Assembly: GCA_910589415.1 (NCBI GenBank)
Contig: OU342632.1
Location: 49,031,341 to 49,095,340 of the forward strand
Direction: 5' to 3'
From: Malachius bipustulatus
Taxonomy: Eukaryota; Arthropoda; Insecta; Coleoptera; Melyridae
DNA length: 64,000 bases
Part shown: positions 37,878-46,700 of the stretch, piece by piece
How the letters are laid out: every line of letters starts with the position of its first letter
Position numbering within the stretch: the stretch's first letter is position 1
Made by a program: the position numbers and the translations under genes
The notes under the pieces: model-generated
The model's database searches: none
What the model saw: only the letters and a program-made list of their open reading frames with translations
What the model was told of the DNA's origin: nothing

Positions 37878-40800
37878 TTACATCCACTCTAGCAGGCCAC
37901 TGCTTTTTAAAAAGCTAATGACCTTAGATGGTGTGAATGTATCCAGGTCTCTCGGAGAGAGAAGTACTTTTCCGAACGTTGAGTGCCTGGTTCTTCCCAA
38001 GGCGGGGCAGTTGCATAGTACATGCTCTGCTGTTTCTACATCCTCCAAACACAGGCGACATTCTGCGTTATCGGCTAGATTCATCCTGTGTAAGTGGTGG
38101 TTCACTTTGCAGTGTCCTGTGTATAGGCCTATTAGGGCCCTTAGGTCAGTCCTTTTGAGTTCCAGTAGCTTTTTAGCTCTGTTTCTCGAGGGTCCCTCAA
38201 TGAAGGTCTTAGAGTGAGTTAATCCTGGTAGAGTTTGCCAGTACCGAAGTACCTTGTTTTCCGCCCAGGTGTCTATTGTTGTTTTGGCAGTATTTGAGGA
38301 TATGCCAAGAGCAGGTTCCGGTCCTGTAAATTTGGATTCAGTTGCTCTTCTAGCCAGAGAGTCGGCTATTTCGTTCTCTCCAAGGCCGGAGTGACCTGGA
38401 ATCCAGACCAGAGTCAAGTTATTGTTTTTAGCTACTTCATTGAGTGCTGCTTGACAGTTCCATACTAGTTTGGAATTGCAACGAATGGAGCAAAGGGCTT
38501 TTAGGGCCGCTTGGCTATCTGAGAAGATTTTAATTGTTTTCTGCGTGCAGTGCGTTTCAACCAGCATCTGCGCGCTGAGTACAATGGCATAAATTTCTGC
38601 CTGAAATATTGTTGCGTACTGACCCAGGTTTGCAAAGAATTCTCGTCTTGACCCAGCGTCGTACGCTCCGGATCCAACTCCCGTTGGAGTCTTTGAACCG
38701 TCGGTAAACCACGTGAGGTCTGCTTTGAGGAGGTCGTTTGAGTTACGCTCCCATTCGTCTCTGCTTGGAAAGAGGACGTTGTATGCAGTGCAGTGGTTTG
38801 TTGTGTATGGCATCATGTCTGAGGGCATACCCAGAAGACTGTGACTTTGAGTGTCGTCCAGTAGACTGGTCCGTTCCATGACACAAGCCATTTGTGTGCT
38901 TCGTGCTACCTGTAGTAGTCTGTAAGTTGTCCATCTGGCCTCTCTTTCCAAGTATATATGGAGTGGAGGAAGGTCCAGAAGTATTTCCATAGCCACCGAC
39001 GGTGTGGTGCTCATTGCTCCACTGATTGCCAGGCATGCTTGTCTTTGCAGACTTGACAGCTTCATTTTGGCCAAGGCTTGTAAGCCTTTGGACCACCAAG
39101 CTACACAGCCATATGCGATCATTGGCCTAATGATCGTTACATATATCCAGTGTATTTGCTTGGGACCAGTGCCCCAAGTTCTTCCACAGATCTTTTTGCA
39201 ACTCCATAGGGAGAGCTTTGCTCTGTGGATAATCTTTTCCAGATGGGAGTTCCATAGTAGCTTCCTATCAAGTGTGATACCTAGATATTTAGCCTCCTCC
39301 GCAAATGGTATAACTACTCCTTGAAGAGTAGGTGGTATAAGGTCTTCCAGCCTTTTTCGTCTAGTGAATGGTACTATAACAGTTTTGCGAGGATTTACAG
39401 ACATCTGCTCCCTCTCGCACCACTGATACGTGACTTGAAGAACTTCCTGAAGGACATTGGATATTGTCCTCTCGGAGTTTCCTTTGATCATTATTACAAG
39501 GTCATCCGCATATGCTTGAACTTCAACTCTCCATAGGGAGAGGATCGCCAGCAGGTCGTCTACAAGAAGGGTCCATAGTAGGGGGGAGAGTACTCCTCCC
39601 TGTGGGCACCCTCTCCCCGGCCTGAAACTGACTTCAACTCCTCCCATCGAGGTCGTTATCATCCTACTATCTAGCATATTACGGATCCAGCCGTTTATGA
39701 CCGGTTCTATTCCTCTGGAAACTGCTGCTTCATACAGTGAGTTTGGTAATGCATTGTTAAATGCTCCTTCTATGTCGAGGAAGACTCCCACCATGATCTC
39801 TTTGTTGTCAAGAGACTTGGTGATCTTCCCCACGAGGTTATTAAGTGCCAAATCGGTTGATTTGCCAGCTTGATAGGCATACTGGTGCACATTCAGAGGG
39901 TGTGAAACTAAGACACTCCTCCTGATGTGTACATCCAGTATTCTCTCTAGACTTTTCAGTATAAAGGATGTAAGGCTAATGGGTCTGAATGACTTAGGGT
40001 GTGGCTCTGTACGGCCCACTTTGGGAACGTACACCACCCTTGTTGCCGCCCAGCTGGATGGGATGTAGTTCCATGCCAGACTAGCCCTAAATAATTTTAT
40101 AAGAGAGGACGTCAGTATCTTTATGCCCCTTTGTAATAGGGCAGGAAAGATGCCGTCCTCTCCAGGTGTCTTGAAAGGCTGAAAAGTTTTTACAGCGTTT
40201 TCAATTGCCTTGGCTGTAATGATCGAGCGGCAGACTTTCCATTCCGATTTTTGAGGTCGATTTATACGTCCTCCGGAATTCAGCTGCCACTGATTGTACA
40301 GAGGCGAGCTACCTGGGAAGTGATTTTCCTTTAGGAGTTCTAACGTTTCCTTTTCTGAGTCCGTAAATGAACCGTCTGGTCGTTTTATCGAGCCAAATGG
40401 CTGTGTCGGATCTCTTGAGAGAATCTTGTGAATTCTGGCGCTGCGAGGCAGATCATGGATGCTCTCGCAGAACCTTCTCCAGGACTCTCTTTTAGATCGT
40501 CTGATCTCTTTGTAGTACTCCGTTAGCTTAGTTCTGTATTCATCCCAGTTACCCATCTCTTTAGCTCGATTGAAGAGTCGTCGAACTTCTTTTCTTCTTT
40601 TCTCTAGGTCTTTGTTCCACCAGTCGACTTTCCTGTCGTTTCTCTTCGTTTTTGGTGGACAGTTTTCGTGATAGGCTGATATTATTGCGTTCCGGACTTG
40701 TTCCGCCGCAATTTCAATATCATCACGATTTTTTATTGTGGGGATAACGGTCTCAAGTCCAGTCTGGAGGGATTTTTCATATCCGCTCCAGTCTGTTCTT

Positions 40801-41564
40801 TTTGGATCACGATATTCCACAATAGGTCTATGACCTATTTCGATGTCGAACACTATTTGTCTATGGTCTGAACAGGAAGGTTCAGAGGATACCTGCCAGT
40901 TGGTTATCCTATTGCTTATAAAGTTTGAGCTGAATGTTATATCTAGTACCTCCTGTCTATTTTTTGTGACGAAGGTTGGTTTGGAGCCGATGTTATTCAC
41001 AATAAGTTTTTCACCTATTATAAAGTTATAAAGCGACTCACCTCTTTCGTTGATGTCCGTGCTCCCCCAAGCTAGGTGGTGCGAGTTTGCGTCACATCCA
41101 ACGATAAGTTGTAAGTTGTTCCCACGACAATAGGCGACCAGATTTCGCACTATTGTAGGAGGAGGTTGTTCGGCAGATCTATCTCCCGGGAAGTATGCTG
41201 AGCAGACGATTAATTCCGTTCTGCTGTTCCCCACCGGGAGAGTAACTTTGACTGTCGTAATGTCTCGGGCGCAGTAGTCTGAAAGGACATAGAAGTTTAA
41301 GTTGTTCTTCACCAAGATGCAGGCTCTCGGCGAATGCTCCGAGCCGACTGCTATCACCTTGGCAGATAAGTTTCCCAGGCCTCTTATTTTGCCAGACTTG
41401 TCCAGCCATGGTTCCTGGAGTAGCGCAATGTCAAATTGCTCTCTTATGAACCTCCTGCCAAGAACATAACTTGCTGCTGTGGCATGTTGGAGGTTGAGTT
41501 GTATACATTTTATGTGGGAATTGTGGAGGGGAAATTGGGTGGTAGATTGGGATGTTAGGCACAT
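37878..41564 (-). CDS. Element 2 ORF2: endonuclease, reverse transcriptase and RNase H polyprotein
   Basis: A 1,228-residue enzyme that would nick target DNA, copy the element RNA at the nick (target-primed reverse transcription) and degrade the RNA. It starts at an ATG 27 bp after the ORF1 stop. EEP endonuclease spans about 18-240: QLNLQH (N24), LLQEPW (E51), GCDANSHH (D158, N160), SDHRQI (232-237). RT spans about 500-780: FRPISL (526-531), VFLDIEGAFNN (D597), GCPQGGVLSP (652-661), YADD (685-688), then YLGITLD. RNase H spans about 950-1075: FTDGSK (D955), QAEIYA (E990), SDSQAA (D1016), IPGHSGLGENEIAD (H1058, D1068). The C-terminal knuckle is C1169-x2-C1172-x8-H1181-x4-C1186. All expected catalytic residues are present and the length is normal for LOA-type ORF2. 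Product function is certain at domain level; the clade is less sure. Confidence 0.95.
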   Translation of the reverse strand: MCLTSQSTTQFPLHNSHIKCIQLNLQHATAASYVLGRRFIREQFDIALLQEPWLDKSGKIRGLGNLSAKVIAVGSEHSPRACILVKNNLNFYVLSDYCARDITTVKVTLPVGNSRTELIVCSAYFPGDRSAEQPPPTIVRNLVAYCRGNNLQLIVGCDANSHHLAWGSTDINERGESLYNFIIGEKLIVNNIGSKPTFVTKNRQEVLDITFSSNFISNRITNWQVSSEPSCSDHRQIVFDIEIGHRPIVEYRDPKRTDWSGYEKSLQTGLETVIPTIKNRDDIEIAAEQVRNAIISAYHENCPPKTKRNDRKVDWWNKDLEKRRKEVRRLFNRAKEMGNWDEYRTKLTEYYKEIRRSKRESWRRFCESIHDLPRSARIHKILSRDPTQPFGSIKRPDGSFTDSEKETLELLKENHFPGSSPLYNQWQLNSGGRINRPQKSEWKVCRSIITAKAIENAVKTFQPFKTPGEDGIFPALLQRGIKILTSSLIKLFRASLAWNYIPSSWAATRVVYVPKVGRTEPHPKSFRPISLTSFILKSLERILDVHIRRSVLVSHPLNVHQYAYQAGKSTDLALNNLVGKITKSLDNKEIMVGVFLDIEGAFNNALPNSLYEAAVSRGIEPVINGWIRNMLDSRMITTSMGGVEVSFRPGRGCPQGGVLSPLLWTLLVDDLLAILSLWRVEVQAYADDLVIMIKGNSERTISNVLQEVLQVTYQWCEREQMSVNPRKTVIVPFTRRKRLEDLIPPTLQGVVIPFAEEAKYLGITLDRKLLWNSHLEKIIHRAKLSLWSCKKICGRTWGTGPKQIHWIYVTIIRPMIAYGCVAWWSKGLQALAKMKLSSLQRQACLAISGAMSTTPSVAMEILLDLPPLHIYLEREARWTTYRLLQVARSTQMACVMERTSLLDDTQSHSLLGMPSDMMPYTTNHCTAYNVLFPSRDEWERNSNDLLKADLTWFTDGSKTPTGVGSGAYDAGSRREFFANLGQYATIFQAEIYAIVLSAQMLVETHCTQKTIKIFSDSQAALKALCSIRCNSKLVWNCQAALNEVAKNNNLTLVWIPGHSGLGENEIADSLARRATESKFTGPEPALGISSNTAKTTIDTWAENKVLRYWQTLPGLTHSKTFIEGPSRNRAKKLLELKRTDLRALIGLYTGHCKVNHHLHRMNLADNAECRLCLEDVETAEHVLCNCPALGRTRHSTFGKVLLSPRDLDTFTPSKVISFLKSSGLLEWM

Positions 41565-41591
41565 GAAGGGTATGGGGTGAGGGGGGAGGGG

Positions 41592-42926
41592 TTATTTCTT
41601 TTCTGGTGCAGGCCGGGCGGATTTGTCCTTCCCGGTAGCACCAGAGCTTTCTTTCTGTCTGGGGGGGCGGTTCATTTTTCCCTTCCCCCCCTTGTATTTG
41701 TGCCCTGACGGCCCAGGCCGAGGAGGGGCTGTCCCCCTACCAGGCGGTTTGCGGCCGCTCTGATCTGGGGCAACCCGCATCTCGGACGGCCCTGCCAAGG
41801 CAGCTTGATTTGGGTGCTCCCCTGCCAGAAGGGGCGGTTTTTCGCTCACCTTCGGGGGGGCCCGGTCTCTTATCAGACCTTCATTTGGAGGGGCTTTTTG
41901 GGCTATTCCCCCACCTCGGATCTTAGGGCGGAAAAGCACCCTCCCATTGAGACCGAAGTAGGGTCGGAACCCTAGCCCTTCAAGTCCTTTCATGGACGCT
42001 TCGTCGACGGCGAAGGTCCATGTTTGACCTGGTCCCGAATTTTCGCGGTGTAGAACAATCCACTCCCGCGTGTTCAGAACCGTGTTCATTTTCCTCAGCC
42101 TAGTGAGCACCCTATCCGGAGTGAGGCGATTTTCGTCATCATCCGGGATGAAGGCCACACAGATGTGAGGTTTGGGGATCTCATCACCTCTCACCGCTTT
42201 TAGGAGAGCGCCCTCCCACGGTTTAAGGTCATTAACTGAAGCCTCCAACCAGTTGGCGGCCCTCTCCCCGGCGCAGGTAATGAGTAGCCATCCAGGCCGT
42301 TTCGAGCAATGCTCGAATCTGACCTCTGGCCCGCCGTCTGGGATTTCCTCTACAGCGGTCAGGATTGACCTCTGCACAGTGCCCAGTTGCTCGTCACTCA
42401 GGAACGCCCTCGGATGGTCTGGGTGGATAATCCCAACCCGTACACCCGCGGCAGCGTCCCCATATGACAACTTATCAGCTCCTTCCTCGCAGGGCCTTTT
42501 TGGCCTCTGTTCAGTTGGAGTGCTTTCCTCCGACCTCCCGCGCTTCGCAGTGACGGATCGTTCTGGGGGGGTTGAGCCCCTCCCCATTGATCCGGCTGCG
42601 TCACGTTCGTCGAGGACTGTTTTCAAAGCGGTCTGGTAGTCAGTCCCGCTTTTTAACATACGACTAAGCCGTTTCCTTGCGGCTCCGGATAGTCGTGGTT
42701 TTCTTGTTGAAGAAGGGTCCGTCTTATCGGACCCCTCTTCAGTCAAGAGTTTTTCCTGACCCGTAGATTCGGGGATTGGGGACTTTAACGTCACCCTTTC
42801 CCGATCTTCCGGGGTCGGACTGTTATTTGGAGTCGGATTGGTACCAATCTCCATTAGTTCTTCCGTTTCCGGGAGATCGAGGGTATGGCTCCCCTCGTCG
42901 GAGCTAAAGTTCTTGTTAGGTTCCAT
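41592..42926 (-). CDS. Element 2 ORF1: gag-like RNA-binding protein
   Basis: Starts at ATG 42926 (MEPNKNF); the frame is open further up to about 43004 but has no earlier ATG. The 444 residues fall into three parts. An acidic, Ser/Thr/Pro-rich N-terminus has a basic patch (RKRLSRMLK, about 85-93). A folded core at about 160-335 includes VGIIHPDHP, NWLEASV, LNTREWIVLHRE, QTWTFAVDE and FRPYFGLNGRVLFRP. A Gly/Pro/Lys-rich basic tail closes the protein (about 345-444). The core resembles the insect DUF4780-type domain seen in ORF1 of LOA-like elements, as I remember it; a profile search would settle this. No CCHC knuckles are seen. The expected role is packaging element RNA into a ribonucleoprotein with ORF2. 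GC content is much higher than in the surrounding satellite. Confidence 0.85.
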   Translation of the reverse strand: MEPNKNFSSDEGSHTLDLPETEELMEIGTNPTPNNSPTPEDRERVTLKSPIPESTGQEKLLTEEGSDKTDPSSTRKPRLSGAARKRLSRMLKSGTDYQTALKTVLDERDAAGSMGRGSTPPERSVTAKRGRSEESTPTEQRPKRPCEEGADKLSYGDAAAGVRVGIIHPDHPRAFLSDEQLGTVQRSILTAVEEIPDGGPEVRFEHCSKRPGWLLITCAGERAANWLEASVNDLKPWEGALLKAVRGDEIPKPHICVAFIPDDDENRLTPDRVLTRLRKMNTVLNTREWIVLHRENSGPGQTWTFAVDEASMKGLEGLGFRPYFGLNGRVLFRPKIRGGGIAQKAPPNEGLIRDRAPPKVSEKPPLLAGEHPNQAALAGPSEMRVAPDQSGRKPPGRGTAPPRPGPSGHKYKGGKGKMNRPPRQKESSGATGKDKSARPAPEKK

Positions 42927-43447
42927 GTGGTTCCCACGAGAAGCTAGGGAAAATGATGTTCCCCGAAACCAGAGCCCTGCATGGAATGGGGAGGCTATGT
43001 ACAACGGGGTTTCGCCCGGTGCCCCGAGGTTAGGTCCAGTAGAGACTGGTCTCCTATCCAGCCACGCATCCTATCGGCCTGGACCTCCGCTTTAGGATTT
43101 AGGTTTTTGATGAGGTTGTCTCCTCTTGGTTCAGGCGGTTAAGCCAAAACCCCCACATCTCTCTGCTCGCGAGACATGTCCACGGCAGCAGAAAGATACG
43201 GTTTAACGGATAGTCAACAATTAGACGTTCTCCGGCGCCGTAAGAAACCCCTGTGCTAACCCTTTAGTCACGACACGACAACTAGGTTGGGGGAGGTGGT
43301 CCGCGGCAGGGCTTTAAGCTGCCAGTCTGGAGTTTTAAATCCGACGAGCTCTATCACCGCTGCTAACCTCACTCACTATCGATCACTGTGAGGCCGTTCC
43401 CTATCCGCCACCTGGGACGCGCCTGATGGGTACCTCAACCACACAGG
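42927..43447 (-). promoter_or_regulatory. Element 2 5' UTR (likely internal promoter region)
   Basis: 521 bp from the 5' end of the element to the ORF1 ATG, GC-richer than its surroundings. Non-LTR elements normally carry their promoter inside the 5' UTR, so it is the place to look for initiator and downstream promoter elements. I did not identify a specific motif with confidence. The 5' end abuts the target-site duplication exactly, which suggests the UTR is complete. Confidence 0.55.
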
Positions 43448-43459
43448 TAGATACCTCTA
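43448..43459. repeat. Target-site duplication, 5' side of element 2
   Basis: TAGATACCTCTA, a perfect match to 37776-37787. The satellite resumes with AGTAGTTG. Shortly after (43471-43480) the monomer has about 10 extra bases (TGTGTTTTGT) not seen in other monomers. Confidence 0.9.
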
Positions 43460-43759
43460 AGTAGTTGTTTTGTGTTTTGTTTAGATGTGACGAAATTTCC
43501 AACCATCTGAGTAAAAACGGAAGTCGTAAAACCAACATCTCAGTGAGAGAGAGGAAAAAAATGTTCATTCTAAATGCGGTTTTACCTTTCGTTTGTAGGA
43601 AATTTTGTTTATTTTCTGGAATTGTTCCTGTTTTTATGATTAGTCAACTTCTAGCTTTCAAAGCAGACGGTCGCATAAAATAATTGATGGAATGTTAAAC
43701 GTATACAGTTCCTATGCGTGATAGTCTTCTTTAGTAGGCTATTAGGTCTTATTAGATAC

Positions 43760-46700
43760 CTCTAAGTAGTTGTTTTTAGATGTGACGAAATTTCCAACGA
43801 TCTGAGTAAAAACGGAAGTCGTAAAACCAACATCTCAGTGAGAGAGAGGAAAAAAATGTTCATTCTAAATGCGGTTTTACCTTTCGTTTGTAGGAAATTT
43901 TGTTTATTTTCTGGAATTGTTCTTGTTTTTATGATTAGTCAACTTCTAGCTTTCAAAGCAGACGGTCGCATGAAATAATTGATGGAATGTTAAACTAATA
44001 CAGTTCCTATGCTTGATAGTCTTCTTTGGTATGCTATTAGGTCTTATTAGATACCTCTAGGTTGTTGTTTTTAGATGTGACAAAATTTCCAACCATCTGA
44101 GTAAAAACGGAAGACGTAAAACCAACATCTCAGTGAGAGAGAGGAAAAAAATGTTCATTCTAAATGCGGTTTTACCTTTCGTTTGTAGGAAATTTTGTTT
44201 ATTTTCTGGAATTGTTCCTGTTTTTATGATTAGTCAACTTCTAGCTTTCAAAGCAGACGGTCGCATAAAATAATTGATGGAATGTTAAACGTATACAAGT
44301 CCTTTGCGTGGTAGTCTTCTTTGGTAGGCTATAAGGTCTTATTAGATACCTCTAAGTAGTTGTTTTTAGATATGACGAAATTTCCAACCATCTGAGTAAA
44401 AACGGAAGTCGTAAAACCAACATCTCAGTGAGAGAGAGGAAAAAAATGTTCATTCTAAATGCGGTTTTACCTTTCGTTTGTAGGAAATTTTGTTTATTTT
44501 CTGGAATTGTTCCTGTTTTTATGATTCGTCAACTTCTAGCTTTCAAAGCAGACGGTCGCATGAAATAATTGATGGAATGTTAAACGTATACAGTTCCTAT
44601 GCGTGATAGTCTTCTTTAGTAGGCTATTAGGTCTTATTAGATACCTCTAGGTAGTTGTTTTTAGATGTGACGAAATTTCCAACCATCTGAGTAAAAACGG
44701 AAGACGTAAAACCAACATCTCAGTGAGAGAGAGGAAAAAAATGTTCATTCTAAATGCGGTTTTACCTTTCGTTTGTAGGAAATTTTGTTTATTTTCTGGA
44801 ATTGTTCCTGTTTTTATGATTAGTTAACTTCTAGCTTTCAAAGCAGACGGTCGCATAAAATAATTGATGGAATGTTAAACGTATACAGTTCCTATGCGTG
44901 ATAGTCTTCTTTAGTAGGCTATTAGGTCTTATTAGATACCTCTAGGTAGTTGTTTTTAGATGTGACGAAATTTCCAACCATCTGAGTAAAAACGGAAGAC
45001 GTAAAACCAACATCTCAGTGAGAGAGAGGAAAAAAATGTTCATTCTAAATGCGGTTTTACCTTTCGTTTGTAGGAAATTTTGTTTATTTTCTGGAATTGT
45101 TCTTGTTTTTATGATTAGTCAACTTCTAGCTTTCAAAGCAGACGGTCGCATGAAATAATTGATGGAATGTTAAACTAATACAGTTCCTATGCTTGATAGT
45201 CTTCTTTGGTATGCTATTAGGTCTTATTAGATACCTCTAGGTTGTTGTTTTTAGATGTGACAAAATTTCCAACCATCTGAGTAAAAACGGAAGACGTAAA
45301 ACCAACATCTCAGTGAGAGAGAGGAAAAAAATGTTCATTCTAAATGCGGTTTTACCTTTCGTTTGTAGGAAATTTTGTTTATTTTCTGGAATTGTTCCTG
45401 TTTTTATGATTAGTCAACTTCTAGCTTTCAAAGCAGACGGTCGCATAAAATAATTGATGGAATGTTAAACGTATACAAGTCCTTTGCGTGGTAGTCTTCT
45501 TTGGTAGGCTATAAGGTCTTATTAGATACCTCTAAGTAGTTGTTTTTAGATATGACGAAATTTCCAACCATCTGAGTAAAAACGGAAGTCGTAAAACCAA
45601 CATCTCAGTGAGAGAGAGGAAAAAAATGTTCATTCTAAATGCGGTTTTACCTTTCGTTTGTAGGAAATTTTGTTTATTTTCTGGAATTGTTCCTGTTTTT
45701 ATGATTCGTCAACTTCTAGCTTTCAAAGCAGACGGTCGCCTGAAATAATTGATGGAATGTTAAACTATACAGTTCCTATGCTTGATAGTCTTCTTTGGTA
45801 TGCTATTAGGTCTTATTAGATACCTCTAGGTAGTTGTTTTTAGATGTGACGAAATTTCCAACCATCTGAGTAAAAACGGAAGACGTAAAACCAACATCTC
45901 AGTGAGAGAGAGGAAAAAAATGTTCATTCTAAATGCGGTTTTACCTTTCGTTTGTAGGAAATTTTGTTTATTTTCTGGAATTGTTCCTGTTTTTATGATT
46001 AGTTAACTTCTAGCTTTCAAAGCAGACGGTCGCATAAAATAATTGATGGAATGTTAAACGTATACAGTTCCTATGCGTGATAGTCTTCTTTAGTAGGCTA
46101 TTAGGTCTTATTAGATACCTCTAGGTAGTTGTTTTTAGATGTGACGAAATTTCCAACCATCTGAGTAAAAACGGAAGACGTAAAACCAACATCTCAGTGA
46201 GAGAGAGGAAAAAAATGTTCATTCTAAATGCGGTTTTACCTTTCGTTTGTAGGAAATTTTGTTTATTTTCTGGAATTGTTCCTGTTTTTATGATAAGTCA
46301 ACTTCTAGCTTTCAAAGCAGACGGTCGCATGAAATAATTGATGGAATGTTAAACGTATACAGTTCCTATGCGTGGTAGTCTTCTTTGGTAGGCTATTAGG
46401 TCTTATTAGATACCTCTAGGTAGTTGTTTTTAGATGTGACAAAATTTCCAACCATCTGAGTAAAAACGGAAGTCGTAAAACCAACATCTCAGTGAGAGAG
46501 AGGAAAAAAATGTTCATTCTAAATGCGGTTTTACCTTTTGTTTGTAGGAAATTTTGTTTATTTTCTGGAATTGTTCCTGTTTTTATGATTAGTCAACTTC
46601 TAGCTTTCAAAGCAGACGGTCGCATAAAATAATTGATGGAATGTTAAACGTATACAGTTCCTATGCGTGGTAGTCTTCTTTGGAAGGCTATTAGGTCTTA

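Larger units (their letters stand above)
37788..43447 (-). mobile_element. Apparently full-length non-LTR retrotransposon, element 2 (LOA/I/R1-group, LOA-like)
   Basis: A 5,660-bp insertion bounded by a perfect 12-bp target-site duplication, TAGATACCTCTA. On the minus strand: about 520 bp 5' UTR, ORF1 (444 codons from ATG), a 27-bp gap, ORF2 (1,228 codons) with EEP, RT, RNase H and a C-terminal zinc knuckle, and a 90-bp 3' UTR ending in an ACTA-type repeat (AACTAAACTAACTAAA). No stop or frameshift interrupts either ORF, and the catalytic motifs are present. The EEP-RT-RNase H order, an opening QLNLQH block and a CDANSHH motif resemble the LOA group; I or R1 relatives are the alternatives. Base composition (GC-rich ORF1) differs sharply from the satellite and from element 1. 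It could be a recently active or active copy; activity is inference. Confidence 0.94.

Noticed and set aside
42172..42639. 155-codon plus-strand frame opposite element 2 ORF1
   Set aside because: Antisense shadow of a GC-rich coding region, with no recognisable domain.
37788..43447. Element 2 as an LTR retrotransposon or retrovirus-like element
   Set aside because: No terminal repeats, protease or integrase; the endonuclease is of EEP type and precedes the RT, as in non-LTR elements.
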